Origin: a virus
Direction: 5' to 3' (one strand)
Virus record (IMG/VR): IMGVR_UViG_3300032304_001652
Location: 1-21,358 of that record
Length of the DNA: 21,358 nt
Shown: in pieces, positions 11,671 to 17,145 of the stretch
Layout of the letters: each line of letters starts with the position of its first letter
How positions within the stretch are numbered: position 1 is the stretch's first letter
Position numbers and translations under genes: made by a program
The notes under the pieces: generated by a model
What the model was told of the DNA's origin: nothing
What the model saw: the letters and a program-made list of their open reading frames with translations, nothing else
The model's database searches: none

Positions 11671-11691
11671 GAGTAATAGCCAACGATAAAG

Positions 11692-11716
11692 CGGAAGGTT
11701 CCGATCTCACCTTCCG
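11692..11716. terminator. Hairpin after 11759-11956
   Basis: CGGAAGGT-9 nt-ACCTTCCG, a perfect 8-bp stem; on the minus strand CTTTATC follows. Confidence 0.55.
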
Positions 11717-11758
11717 TATAACGACCAACGGCCGCAATCATTCCCTTATGCATACTCG

Positions 11759-11956
11759 TCATACGATTGCGCTCGGGTCACATGGCGGCAAGGTGTGTGT
11801 TCGCCAGTCAATAAGAATTTGGTCCAAGGTGTCCGCGTACTCTGTCGGCAGAGACTCGGAGACCTGTTTCATCATAAGAAGCGTCGCCATGTTCGCGGCA
11901 GCTCGCTCCTTGTGCCATTCTTCAGGGGAAAGGCACACCCCGCATTTCTCTTCCAT
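11759..11956 (-). CDS. Small hypothetical protein with CxxC
   Basis: 65 residues, MEEKCGVCLSPEEWHKERAAANMATLLMMKQVSES. C5-x2-C8 plus H15 and C59 might hold zinc; the rest is helical. The start overlaps the upstream stop (TAATG), so it is translationally coupled to 11956-12279. About 170 nt of hairpins and one promoter follow it. Confidence 0.7.
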   Translation of the reverse strand: MEEKCGVCLSPEEWHKERAAANMATLLMMKQVSESLPTEYADTLDQILIDWRTHTLPPCDPSAIV

Positions 11957-12279
11957 TACGAAAGAGAAACGGGAGCGTCAGCAAGTACTTTTTGCACTTG
12001 AGTTACCGCAAGCTCATTGTACCCACCAATGTGCCATTCGTAAACTTCGTTGAGTGCTGGCGCACCTTCTTCGTATCGCTTCCAATCGTAAATTGTTGCG
12101 ATGACTTCGTTTTCAAACTTGATTACCCACTCTGTAGTAACTTTTTCATGTTCTTCGTCACTCATGAATGTCGGCATGCCGAATCTTTCGATGAGAGCAG
12201 AGCGAGTTGTGGTGACGTAACCTTGTAGGCTTGAGCCTACACCATCTGCGTCTAGCGTGTTACCAGTTATGAATTTCAT
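11956..12279 (-). CDS. Conserved small phage protein, unknown function
   Basis: 107 residues. SSLQGYVTTTRSALIERFGMPTF...KVTTEWVIKFENEVIATIYDWKRYEEGAPALNEVYEWHIGGYNELAVTQVQKVL is a pattern I recall from many phage proteins (GYVTTTR, TEW.I.F, ATIYDWK, WHIGG), with no known activity. Mixed alpha/beta single domain of usual length. Leader ACGAAAGGAC; promoter 12312. Confidence 0.8.
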   Translation of the reverse strand: MKFITGNTLDADGVGSSLQGYVTTTRSALIERFGMPTFMSDEEHEKVTTEWVIKFENEVIATIYDWKRYEEGAPALNEVYEWHIGGYNELAVTQVQKVLADAPVSLS

Positions 12280-12311
12280 AGCGGCGTCCTTTCGTATTTG
12301 TTATTAGGATA

Positions 12312-12320
12312 ATTATATCA
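12312..12320 (-). promoter_or_regulatory. Extended -10 promoter (family consensus)
   Basis: Minus strand CCTGCCTGATATAATTATCC right after the hairpin at 12328-12368. Drives 11956-12279 and 11759-11956. Confidence 0.8.
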
Positions 12321-12327
12321 GGCAGGC

Positions 12328-12368
12328 AGTTGGGGAACCCACTCTGGAGTGAGTGGGTACCCGCAACT
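12328..12368. terminator. Hairpin after 12374-12868
   Basis: Minus strand AGTTGCGGGTACCCACTC folds on GAGTGGGTTCCCCAACT: 7-bp inner stem CCCACTC/GAGTGGG, then GGG/CCC and AGTT/AACT. It shares AGTTGCGGGTACC with the hairpin at 9476-9513. Confidence 0.65.
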
Positions 12369-12373
12369 GGGGA

Positions 12374-12868
12374 TTATGCCTTTACTTCTTGGTAGTACTC
12401 TGAAACTTTATCTAGGTACTCTTTGTTGTAGATGTAGAATCCACCCATGTAGTAGTCACTTTCATCTATAATTGAGTGGAGAAGGATACCTGTCCTAGAT
12501 GTGTAGGAGGTGTAGTGGTACTGTGATCTATTGTATGAGTGGGTTATTTCATACAACTCACCAATAGGAGTCTTTGGGTCTACTTCTGGAGTTTCATCAA
12601 ACAACTCTAATCCGAAATATTCATCAACTAAGTAGTAGGTGTTGTCTGGGGTTCTAACAACTAGGTACTCCTGGTCTTCTGAACCTGGACCACTAGCCAA
12701 TACTACTGTGCCCTCTGGGAGAGTAGGGTAGTTTGGTTCTCTGTATGGATCTTCATCTTTGTTTTTAAGACTATATTCAACATGGAGTTTGTAGTCTACT
12801 GGAGTAAGGTCTACAACTTCTTTGGTAAAGAAGAAGTGAAGGATTTCTTGGGTAGTCTTTTTTGTCAT
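12374..12868 (-). CDS. Hypothetical protein, paralogue of 9521-9952
   Basis: 164 residues from the ATG at 12868 (MTKKTTQEILHFFF); an in-frame ATG five codons upstream (MIGTQ) is the same alternative seen in the paralogue. Shared core YLVVRTPDNTYYLVDEYFGLELFDE and a GFYIYNKEYLDK tail. Rich in Tyr, Asp and Glu; AT-rich. Function unknown. Single-gene unit bounded by the promoter at 12909 and its own hairpin. Confidence 0.75.
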   Translation of the reverse strand: MTKKTTQEILHFFFTKEVVDLTPVDYKLHVEYSLKNKDEDPYREPNYPTLPEGTVVLASGPGSEDQEYLVVRTPDNTYYLVDEYFGLELFDETPEVDPKTPIGELYEITHSYNRSQYHYTSYTSRTGILLHSIIDESDYYMGGFYIYNKEYLDKVSEYYQEVKA

Positions 12869-12908
12869 TTGGGTTCCAATCATTAGTGGGTTATTAAGTT
12901 ATAGGATA

Positions 12909-12917
12909 ATTATATCA
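12909..12917 (-). promoter_or_regulatory. Extended -10 promoter
   Basis: Minus strand TAACCTGATATAATTATCC following the terminator at 12932-12957. Drives 12374-12868. Confidence 0.8.
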
Positions 12918-12931
12918 GGTTAGAAATAAAA

Positions 12932-12957
12932 CTGGAGCTCCCTTGCGGGAGCCCCAG
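12932..12957 (-). terminator. Intrinsic terminator with GCAA loop
   Basis: Minus strand CTGGGGCTCCC-GCAA-GGGAGCTCCAG then TTTTATTT. The one non-Watson-Crick pair is G-U on this strand but A-C on the other, supporting minus-strand function. Confidence 0.85.
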
Positions 12958-12964
12958 CCGGGTA

Positions 12965-12990
12965 CCGCGCCGGATTGGAGTACAGCGCGG
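12965..12990. repeat. Second hairpin after 13001-13243
   Basis: CCGCGC-14 nt-GCGCGG directly before the terminator on the minus strand. Confidence 0.45.
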
Positions 12991-13000
12991 AACAGTTGAG

Positions 13001-13243
13001 TTAGACCGCGTAGGCTAACTCGTAACCTTTGTCCAGCTTTTCCTGGACTTTCATGAAGGCGAGCTGGCGAGCATACGATTCACTGTACACTTGCTTTACC
13101 GCAGTCTGACGCTGAGTCTTCTCAGCCATTCCCCAGACTGTGATTACCTTGGTTCCATCTACGATTACTTCGTAGACCTTTTGCTTTCCATTGGTACCGC
13201 GTTCGCCATCGCTGGCCTTTAGTAAACACCATTTTTTGTTCAT
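13001..13243 (-). CDS. WGR-like small domain protein
   Basis: 80 residues: MNKKWCLLKASDGERGTNGKQKVYEVIVDGTKVITVWGMAEKTQRQTAVKQVYSESYARQLAFMKVQEKLDKGYELAYAV. The order KVYEV.V.G..VITVWG.AE...RQT......S...A...A..KV.EKL.KGY resembles a short WGR domain, in which the WG-R core contacts nucleic acid in PARP-type proteins. Stand-alone versions occur in phages. Nucleic-acid binding is inferred. Promoter 13294; leader ACGACGAAAGGAA. Confidence 0.75.
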   Translation of the reverse strand: MNKKWCLLKASDGERGTNGKQKVYEVIVDGTKVITVWGMAEKTQRQTAVKQVYSESYARQLAFMKVQEKLDKGYELAYAV

Positions 13244-13293
13244 GGGATTTCCTTTCGTCGTGCGTCATTGGGTTTTATTAAGTTGTTAGGATA

Positions 13294-13302
13294 ATTATAT
13301 CA
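13294..13302 (-). promoter_or_regulatory. Extended -10 promoter (family consensus)
   Basis: Minus strand CCTACCTGATATAATTATCC. Drives 13001-13243. Confidence 0.8.
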
Positions 13303-13317
13303 GGTAGGTGAGTGGCA

Positions 13318-13349
13318 GGAACTGGAGCGCCTTGCGGCACCCCAGCTCC
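13318..13349 (-). terminator. Hairpin with GCAA tetraloop after 13360-13587
   Basis: Minus strand 14-bp stem with loop GCAA (13332-13335). Three positions pair as G-U on this strand but would be mismatched on the plus strand, so the minus-strand RNA is the one that folds. No T-run follows. Confidence 0.7.
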
Positions 13350-13359
13350 CCGCACCCTA

Positions 13360-13587
13360 TTATTCGTCCGCGCAGTTCTCTAGAACTTCGTCCAGCTCTT
13401 TGATGAAGGTTTTCTTGAACTCTTCAACCGCACCCTGGATAAGGAGCTCTTTGTCTAGAGCTAAGATGTCCTCGGCAGTTAGGTCTTCAAACAAGCGCTC
13501 TGCAAGAATCTCAGAGATGATGTGATGGCGGGTAGCGACTTCGACTACGTCGAAAGCGAGCTGTTCCCCAAGGGTCTTTACGTCCAT
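13360..13587 (-). CDS. Acidic helical hypothetical protein
   Basis: 75 residues from the ATG at 13587; an upstream TTG belongs to the ribosome site TTGGAG. Sequence MDVKTLGEQLAFDVVEVATRHHIISEILAERLFEDLTAEDILALDKELLIQ is almost all helix and acidic, ending LDEVLENCADE. The periodic leucines suggest an amphipathic bundle or dimer. It resembles 13678-13908 in size, charge and layout. Single-gene unit. Confidence 0.7.
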   Translation of the reverse strand: MDVKTLGEQLAFDVVEVATRHHIISEILAERLFEDLTAEDILALDKELLIQGAVEEFKKTFIKELDEVLENCADE

Positions 13588-13620
13588 TTGGTTCTCCAAT
13601 TCGTTCGTGTTGTTAGGATA

Positions 13621-13629
13621 ATTATATCA
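13621..13629 (-). promoter_or_regulatory. Extended -10 promoter (family consensus)
   Basis: Minus strand CCCGCCTGATATAATTATCC. Drives 13360-13587. Confidence 0.8.
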
Positions 13630-13642
13630 GGCGGGTTTTAGG

Positions 13643-13668
13643 GCAGGAACGCCTTTCGGCGTCCCTGC
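13643..13668 (-). terminator. Hairpin with GAAA tetraloop after 13678-13908
   Basis: Minus strand GCAGGGACGCC-GAAA-GGCGTTCCTGC, 11 bp with one G-U that would be A-C on the plus strand. GNRA loop. No T-run follows; the next promoter begins 14 bp on. Confidence 0.7.
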
Positions 13669-13677
13669 ACCCTTCCC

Positions 13678-13908
13678 TTACTCTTCTTCGTACTCGCGGG
13701 CAGCTTCGAGGTAACCGAGAACGAGGTCGCGGAGCAGTGGCGAAATCATAGCGAGGACGTCTTCGTCCTTGATGTCAGAAATTCTGAACTCGTTATTTTC
13801 GGCGAACTCAGGGAGGTCCAGATCAATTCGAGTAGTCTGGTCCACAGCGCGTTCGATGGTTTCGAAGATCTCGTTAACGAGCCCTTCAACTTTTTCGTTA
13901 TAGTCCAT
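13678..13908 (-). CDS. Acidic helical hypothetical protein
   Basis: 76 residues: MDYNEKVEGLVNEIFETIERAVDQTTRIDLDLPEFAENNEF then ISDIKDEDVLAMISPLLRDLVLGYLEAAREYEEE. Acidic, helix-rich, with the EDxLA helix also seen in 13360-13587 (AEDILALDKELL). Perhaps distant paralogues. Ribosome site GATTGGAA; promoter 13945. Confidence 0.7.
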   Translation of the reverse strand: MDYNEKVEGLVNEIFETIERAVDQTTRIDLDLPEFAENNEFRISDIKDEDVLAMISPLLRDLVLGYLEAAREYEEE

Positions 13909-13944
13909 ATGAGTTTTCCAATCTCTTAGCGGGTTGTTAGGATA

Positions 13945-13953
13945 ATTATATCA
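13945..13953 (-). promoter_or_regulatory. Extended -10 promoter (family consensus)
   Basis: Minus strand CCTACCTGATATAATTATCC. Drives 13678-13908. Confidence 0.8.
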
Positions 13954-13974
13954 GGTAGGAATGACAGATAGCCT

Positions 13975-14163
13975 TTAGCCTTCTCGATGGTTTAGGAAAT
14001 CTTCGATGACGTTATGAATCGCGTCGTTCACGTCAGTGGCTAATTGATCTAATTCTTCGTCAGAAAAATCCCCATTGTTATCCCACATCATTTTTAGTTG
14101 ACTCAACGTCAGCGATGAATCAAAAATTACTACGTCGCCTTCATCATTTTTTTCGAGGTCCAT
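13975..14163 (-). CDS. Small acidic hypothetical protein
   Basis: 62 residues, MDLEKNDEGDVVIFDSSLTLSQLKMMWDNNGDFSDEELDQLATDVNDAIHNVIEDFLNHREG. Asp/Glu-rich and helical in the second half; NNGDFSDEEL superficially recalls an EF-hand but lacks the full 12-residue loop. Leader AAACGACGAAAGGAC; promoter 14193. Function unknown. Confidence 0.7.
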   Translation of the reverse strand: MDLEKNDEGDVVIFDSSLTLSQLKMMWDNNGDFSDEELDQLATDVNDAIHNVIEDFLNHREG

Positions 14164-14192
14164 TTTCGTCCTTTCGTCGTTTGGTAAGGCTA

Positions 14193-14201
14193 ATTATAAC
14201 A
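14193..14201 (-). promoter_or_regulatory. Extended -10 promoter (TGTTATAAT form)
   Basis: Minus strand CCTACCTGTTATAATTAGCC. Drives 13975-14163. Confidence 0.8.
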
Positions 14202-14209
14202 GGTAGGTT

Positions 14210-14368
14210 TTACGAGTCCTTTGACTCAATAATCGCCTTCCGGTTCTTGGCTGCCCGACTGCGGTTTCGCTTCGTCGCCTTATGAGCGTAAACAGGTGCG
14301 TGTTGGTTGACCTTCGGTCCCATGCCACTCGGGCGGACGAGGTTAAACGTAGGCTGTTTCGTTTTCAT
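14210..14368 (-). CDS. Small basic protein, probably leaderless
   Basis: 52 residues, MKTKQPTFNLVRPSGMGPKVNQ...HKATKRNRSRAAKNRKAIIESKDS, strongly basic in the second half. The ATG lies 7 nt after TATAAT of the promoter at 14376, so the mRNA should start at the start codon. Charge suggests nucleic-acid binding; no family recognised. Confidence 0.7.
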   Translation of the reverse strand: MKTKQPTFNLVRPSGMGPKVNQHAPVYAHKATKRNRSRAAKNRKAIIESKDS

Positions 14369-14375
14369 AAGGCTA

Positions 14376-14384
14376 ATTATAACA
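14376..14384 (-). promoter_or_regulatory. Extended -10 promoter for a leaderless gene
   Basis: Minus strand TTACCTGTTATAATTAGCC, then TT and ATG. Same TGTTATAAT subtype as the next copy downstream. Confidence 0.8.
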
Positions 14385-14431
14385 GGTAAGAAAGTACGCC
14401 CGTCTTGGTTTCGAGCCAGCGTTCTAGCGGG

Positions 14432-14647
14432 CTAGCCAACAAGTGACCCGTCAGGGTCAAAGATCGAGACGCCTTGCCTAGCCAGAGCTTCGTGGTTCTT
14501 GCGAGCGTGATGCCTGCAGAATAAAAGTGTGCCCGTCAAAAACGTGACGCGGACCAGTGCCTGCGCGCCACAACTGTCACACCTATCCGTCGCCAGTAGC
14601 TCAGGCTCCGTTGCCGTTGCCGTTGCCGTTACTGTTGCCTCGGTCAT
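14432..14647 (-). CDS. DUF7455-like zinc-binding protein
   Basis: 71 residues from the ATG at 14647. After a Thr-Ala repeat (TATATATE, from a hexanucleotide repeat) comes CDSCGAQALVRVTFLTGTLLFCRHHARK, the C-x2-C...C-x2-H pattern of the small DUF7455-type proteins common in actinobacteria and their phages. Probable zinc ligands C23, C26, C44 and H46 or H47. The start overlaps the upstream stop by ATGA; a GTG five codons earlier is an alternative. Last gene of a four-gene unit from 15417. Confidence 0.8.
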   Translation of the reverse strand: MTEATVTATATATEPELLATDRCDSCGAQALVRVTFLTGTLLFCRHHARKNHEALARQGVSIFDPDGSLVG

Positions 14648-14844
14648 GCCGTTGTCTCCCACTCTGTAATGAAGACCGCCTCGAAATCTTCTATCGGTCG
14701 GCCAAGCCCAATGTGTGCCATGTTCAGGTACCGTGTTACATCAGCGTGCCGTCTTGCACGAAAGCGACTAATCTTCTCGCCCGTCCGTGCATCACGTATT
14801 TCCCATATGCCTGCCGACGCATTCTTCTTTCTAGTCGCCGACAT
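14644..14844 (-). CDS. Small basic hypothetical protein
   Basis: 66 residues: MSATRKKNASAGIWEIRDARTGEKISRFRARRHADVTRYLNMAHIGLGRPIEDFEAVF. The strand W-E-I-R-D-A-R-T-G-E-K-I looks like a beta-hairpin, followed by a basic helix. It overlaps 14831-15208 by 14 bp in another frame and the next gene by ATGA. Function unknown. Confidence 0.65.
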   Translation of the reverse strand: MSATRKKNASAGIWEIRDARTGEKISRFRARRHADVTRYLNMAHIGLGRPIEDFEAVFITEWETTA

Positions 14845-15208
14845 AAATCTTCACCTCGCCGGCTCGTGCCGATGCAAGCCTAGCCGCAAGTTCCTGGAGC
14901 TGCGTAACCCACGCTTGTGATAGCGAGTGGTTGTATCCGTCATCGTCCGGAGCGCCCGTGACAACGATGTTGCCCATAATGACGTCAGTCATGCCGAACG
15001 ACTTCTCCCACAGGTGCGTGCCGATGACGTTTGGCTCCAGGCCATTGATGAGCTTGCCCTCTTCGTTCACCCAGATGGTGAGGTCGTCCCGCAGGTCGAC
15101 ACATTGAATGAGGCCGCCAACCGCGTCCCGCAGTTGCTCGTAGCTCTCTGTCTCAAGATCTAAGACTTCAGTAGTGAAGTCTGTGTTGATGCGCAGCGCT
15201 GTCTTCAT
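14831..15208 (-). CDS. DUF3846-like protein
   Basis: 125 residues. YEQLRDAVGGLIQCVDLRDDLTIWVNEEGKLINGLEPNVIGTHLWEKSFGMTDVIMGNIVVTGAPDDDG follows the DUF3846 order: a residue pattern L...VGG.IE.V, W.NEEGKL.GL..N..A..L, then D.I.GN.V.TG. Family function unknown; it is common in phages and plasmids of actinobacteria. Overlaps 15205-15387 by ATGA. Confidence 0.8.
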   Translation of the reverse strand: MKTALRINTDFTTEVLDLETESYEQLRDAVGGLIQCVDLRDDLTIWVNEEGKLINGLEPNVIGTHLWEKSFGMTDVIMGNIVVTGAPDDDGYNHSLSQAWVTQLQELAARLASARAGEVKIYVGD

Positions 15209-15387
15209 TCAGACAGCTCCGCATCTGGGAACCAGCGAAAGAATGTTCGAAGTAGTTCATCGTAGTCGCCTGCAGTCATCTCCGCAGTGAACGCCGCAGT
15301 CTCGTCGCCGCGTCCTGTGCGCTCTAGCTCACGGCGTCCTGCGCCAATGATTGCGAAAGCGTTTCCATCTGTAAGTAGTATTGCCAT
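15205..15387 (-). CDS. Small hypothetical protein
   Basis: 60 residues, MAILLTDGNAFAIIGAGRRELERTGRGDETAAFTAEMTAGDYDELLRTFFRWFPDAELSE. The arrangement N-A-F-A-I-I-G...G....A.F..E...GDYD.LL is one I recall from small phage proteins, function unknown. First gene of an overlapping four-gene unit; ribosome site GAAGGGAC, promoter 15417. Confidence 0.75.
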   Translation of the reverse strand: MAILLTDGNAFAIIGAGRRELERTGRGDETAAFTAEMTAGDYDELLRTFFRWFPDAELSE

Positions 15388-15416
15388 TGGGTTGTCCCTT
15401 CGTCGTTGTTAGGATA

Positions 15417-15425
15417 ATTATATCA
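15417..15425 (-). promoter_or_regulatory. Extended -10 promoter
   Basis: Minus strand CTGACCTGATATAATTATCC; the upstream TGA (15428-15430) is the stop codon of 15428-15679. Drives the four-gene unit 15387 down to 14432. Confidence 0.8.
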
Positions 15426-15427
15426 GG

Positions 15428-15679
15428 TCAGGAATTCTCGGCTTCGATTCTTGCCGCAAAGTCTTGGAGCCCAGCTTCATCGACTGCGTTGGCCGCAAGA
15501 ATTGTTAGGGTGCACGTCATCACTGCTAGCTCCGCACCTGTGAGCTCCTTGATGTAGAAGTTGAGGAGCGAGTCGAGCTCAGTTGCAAAGCGCTCAGGGT
15601 TTCCCTTGAGCGAGCGAGTCAAGGTGACGAGCGCCACCGCAGCTTTCGCTCCGCCATGATTGGTAATACTTGTATCCAT
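15428..15679 (-). CDS. Small helical hypothetical protein
   Basis: 83 residues from the ATG at 15679, which overlaps the upstream TAA by one base (TAATG). An ATG four codons upstream is possible but would overlap further. Alpha-helical: AAVALVTLTRSLKGNPERFATELDSLLNFYIKELTGAELAVMTCTLTILAANAV. The hydrophobic stretch near 53-68 is moderate, more like a buried helix than a membrane span. Function unknown. Confidence 0.65.
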   Translation of the reverse strand: MDTSITNHGGAKAAVALVTLTRSLKGNPERFATELDSLLNFYIKELTGAELAVMTCTLTILAANAVDEAGLQDFAARIEAENS

Positions 15680-15963
15680 TACATCTCGCATTCGTAACTA
15701 TGAGTAAGGAAGCATGAAGGGCACGCTTCAACCTTTGGAGCTGGGGTTGTTTGACGAGCCTTGGTGAGACCATTGGCTCCTAGGAATGTTTGTACTGCGT
15801 AATAGGTGCGCCCTAGAGCCTTGGCAATCTCAGCGACTGAGACTCCTGAATCGCGCATTGACTTTAGCTTATTGACTTCTGCTATTGTCCACTCGTTGCC
15901 AGCAGAGAAAGCTGTAAGGAGTGTGAAGTTTTGGTATGAAGCTTGGTGTTGGTTTGGGTGCAT
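15679..15963 (-). CDS. Helix-turn-helix protein with C-terminal cysteine cluster
   Basis: 94 residues. NEWTIAEVNKLKSMRDSGVSVAEIAKALGRTYYAVQTFLGANGL (about 23-66) is a Myb/SANT- or GcrA-like helix-turn-helix. The C-terminus VEACPSCFLTHSYECEM has CPxC and a further Cys, a likely zinc knuckle; CPxCFLTH endings recur in actinobacterial and phage HTH proteins. Probable transcription factor. Ribosome site GATTGGAA; promoter 16002; coupled to 15428-15679. Confidence 0.8.
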   Translation of the reverse strand: MHPNQHQASYQNFTLLTAFSAGNEWTIAEVNKLKSMRDSGVSVAEIAKALGRTYYAVQTFLGANGLTKARQTTPAPKVEACPSCFLTHSYECEM

Positions 15964-16001
15964 ATGATTTCCAATCTCTATGTTGTCGTCGTTATAGGAT
16001 A

Positions 16002-16010
16002 ATTATATCA
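16002..16010 (-). promoter_or_regulatory. Extended -10 promoter
   Basis: Minus strand TTGCCTGATATAATTATCC. Drives 15679-15963 and 15428-15679. Confidence 0.8.
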
Positions 16011-16025
16011 GGCAAGAAATGGAGA

Positions 16026-16047
16026 GCCCCTCCCTTTCGAGAGGGGC
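16026..16047. terminator. Hairpin after 16064-16414
   Basis: GCCCCTC-8 nt-GAGGGGC, a perfect 7-bp GC-rich stem between the stop codon and the next promoter. No T-run. Confidence 0.6.
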
Positions 16048-16063
16048 CGCCCAACGACGACTC

Positions 16064-16414
16064 TTAGAGAGCCTTGATGTAATCGTAAGGAGTCTTTACG
16101 AGTGTTGCCTCGTATGCTTCAGGCCAGCCGGCTTCAAGCGCCTTACGGTCAATCTTTGAGTTTGATGAGTTCTGAAGCTTGAATCGCTCAACTCCGCGAA
16201 TCATTCCGACTTCAGCATCACCAAGGAGCTCACGAAGACGAGCTTCAGCTTTCTCCTTTTGAGCCTCGTGAGCTTTGATTGCTTCACGAGCAGCGATGAA
16301 TTGGAATAACGCCTTCTCAGCGTCTGTTGCAGTAAGGTCGATTGTCTCAACCTTTGTGGTTGCAGTTGATACTGTTGTTACAGTTGTGACTGCGGATGAT
16401 GTCGTTGTAGACAT
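16064..16414 (-). CDS. Hypothetical protein with coiled-coil-like helix
   Basis: 116 residues from the ATG at 16414, preceded by GACGAAGGGAC. Thr/Val-rich N-terminus (SAVTTVTTVSTATTK), then a charged helix KALFQFIAAREAIKAHEAQKEKAEARLRELLGDAEVG, then a strand-helix end (KLQNSSNSKIDRKALEAGWPEAYEATLVKTPYDYIKAL). The helix plus KIDRKAL end is typical of small phage proteins related to recombination or exonuclease gene clusters, but I cannot assign it. An in-frame extension to 16534 begins at a second promoter. Confidence 0.75.
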   Translation of the reverse strand: MSTTTSSAVTTVTTVSTATTKVETIDLTATDAEKALFQFIAAREAIKAHEAQKEKAEARLRELLGDAEVGMIRGVERFKLQNSSNSKIDRKALEAGWPEAYEATLVKTPYDYIKAL

Positions 16415-16460
16415 GTGTGTCCCTTCGTCATTCACCATCGGGCGTTCCGATGATAGGATA

Positions 16461-16469
16461 ATTATATCA
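16461..16469 (-). promoter_or_regulatory. Extended -10 promoter (family consensus)
   Basis: Minus strand CCTGCCTGATATAATTATCC. Proximal promoter of 16064-16414. Confidence 0.8.
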
Positions 16470-16540
16470 GGCAGGAAATCCTGCATTGATATAAATGCTT
16501 TTGGTGCCGAGATTATTCCCGGATTCCGAAGCATAGTTGA

Positions 16541-16549
16541 ATTATATCA
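16541..16549 (-). promoter_or_regulatory. Second, upstream promoter of 16064-16414; overlaps a stop codon
   Basis: Minus strand CCTACCTGATATAATTCAACT followed by ATG at 16534, 6 nt after TATAAT, a leaderless arrangement. The TGA is the stop codon of 16547-16957. That ATG is in frame with 16064-16414 and would add 40 residues. Confidence 0.75.
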
Positions 16550-16957
16550 GGTAGGAATCTCAGTCTCAGTCCCATACTCCATAATTACTCTCTCGAACTT
16601 ATCGCCTTCAACCTCGACATCGTCCGGTAGCTCATACTCGTGGAGAACGTGAACTGTCACGGGAGCGTGGGTTGCATCCCACCAGTCTCCGTTGGGGCTC
16701 GCAATCCACGTTCTGTACTCGGGCTTAAACTTCCCCGTCTCATCACGGTCGAATGGAGCTTCCAGTCTAGGGTCGTCCGACTGTATTACCAGCGGGAGGA
16801 ACAGCCCGTCATTGTCTGCGGTCAAGCCTGAGCGTATCAAGATCTCGCCCGTCATCTCGTCCAGCTCGATGGTGAAGCCTGCAAGCCGTTCATCAACGAA
16901 CCGTTGCAGAGCGTGTATGGACAATAGGTCCTTGCCTTCAAGATTCATGCCCGTCAC
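16547..16957 (-). CDS. Hypothetical acidic protein
   Basis: 136 residues from a GTG at 16957 that overlaps the upstream stop (GTGA); an ATG at 16948 (MNLEGKDLLSIHAL) is an alternative. Contains ALQRFVDERLAGFTIELDEMTGEILIRSGL, then APFDRDETGKFKPEYRTWIASPNGDWW and a VHVLHEYELPDDVEVE strand. Beta-rich and acidic; no family recognised. The stop TGA is inside the promoter at 16541. Confidence 0.7.
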   Translation of the reverse strand: MTGMNLEGKDLLSIHALQRFVDERLAGFTIELDEMTGEILIRSGLTADNDGLFLPLVIQSDDPRLEAPFDRDETGKFKPEYRTWIASPNGDWWDATHAPVTVHVLHEYELPDDVEVEGDKFERVIMEYGTETEIPT

Positions 16958-17118
16958 CCTACCTGTAGTAATTCGTCACATAGGCCGCAATAGTAAGCGT
17001 CGCCTAGCCGTGAGTCTTCGTCATACTCGTGTACGACATTGTGCATGCCGTTATGAAAGTTTTGTTTGCAGGTATCACACCCGTTGGTGCAGTCGCCCGC
17101 GTGTATTGTAGTAGCCAT
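16954..17118 (-). CDS. Small zinc-ribbon-like protein
   Basis: 54 residues: MATTIHAGDCTNGCDTCKQNFHNGMHNVV...GDAYYCGLCDELLQVG. C10, C14, C17 and the CGLC pair C44/C47 give a likely zinc ribbon. GACGGAAGGAC precedes the ATG. First gene of a two-gene unit from 17198. Function unknown. Confidence 0.7.
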   Translation of the reverse strand: MATTIHAGDCTNGCDTCKQNFHNGMHNVVHEYDEDSRLGDAYYCGLCDELLQVG

Positions 17119-17145
17119 GCCGTTGTCCTTCCGTCGTTGTTAGGT

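Noticed and set aside
11586-11762. Minus-strand frame of 58 codons between 11759-11956 and 11275-11571
   Set aside because: It overlaps the upstream stop by ATGA and reads like possible protein, but it spans two hairpins and a promoter and has no ribosome site. Kept only as a low-probability gene.
14040-14110. EF-hand in 13975-14163
   Set aside because: NNGDFSDEEL has acidic spacing but not the 12-residue loop with the invariant Gly and final Glu in register.
16275-16652. 125-codon plus-strand frame
   Set aside because: Antisense to 16064-16414 and 16547-16957 and to two promoters; those genes have ribosome sites and overlaps that support the minus strand.
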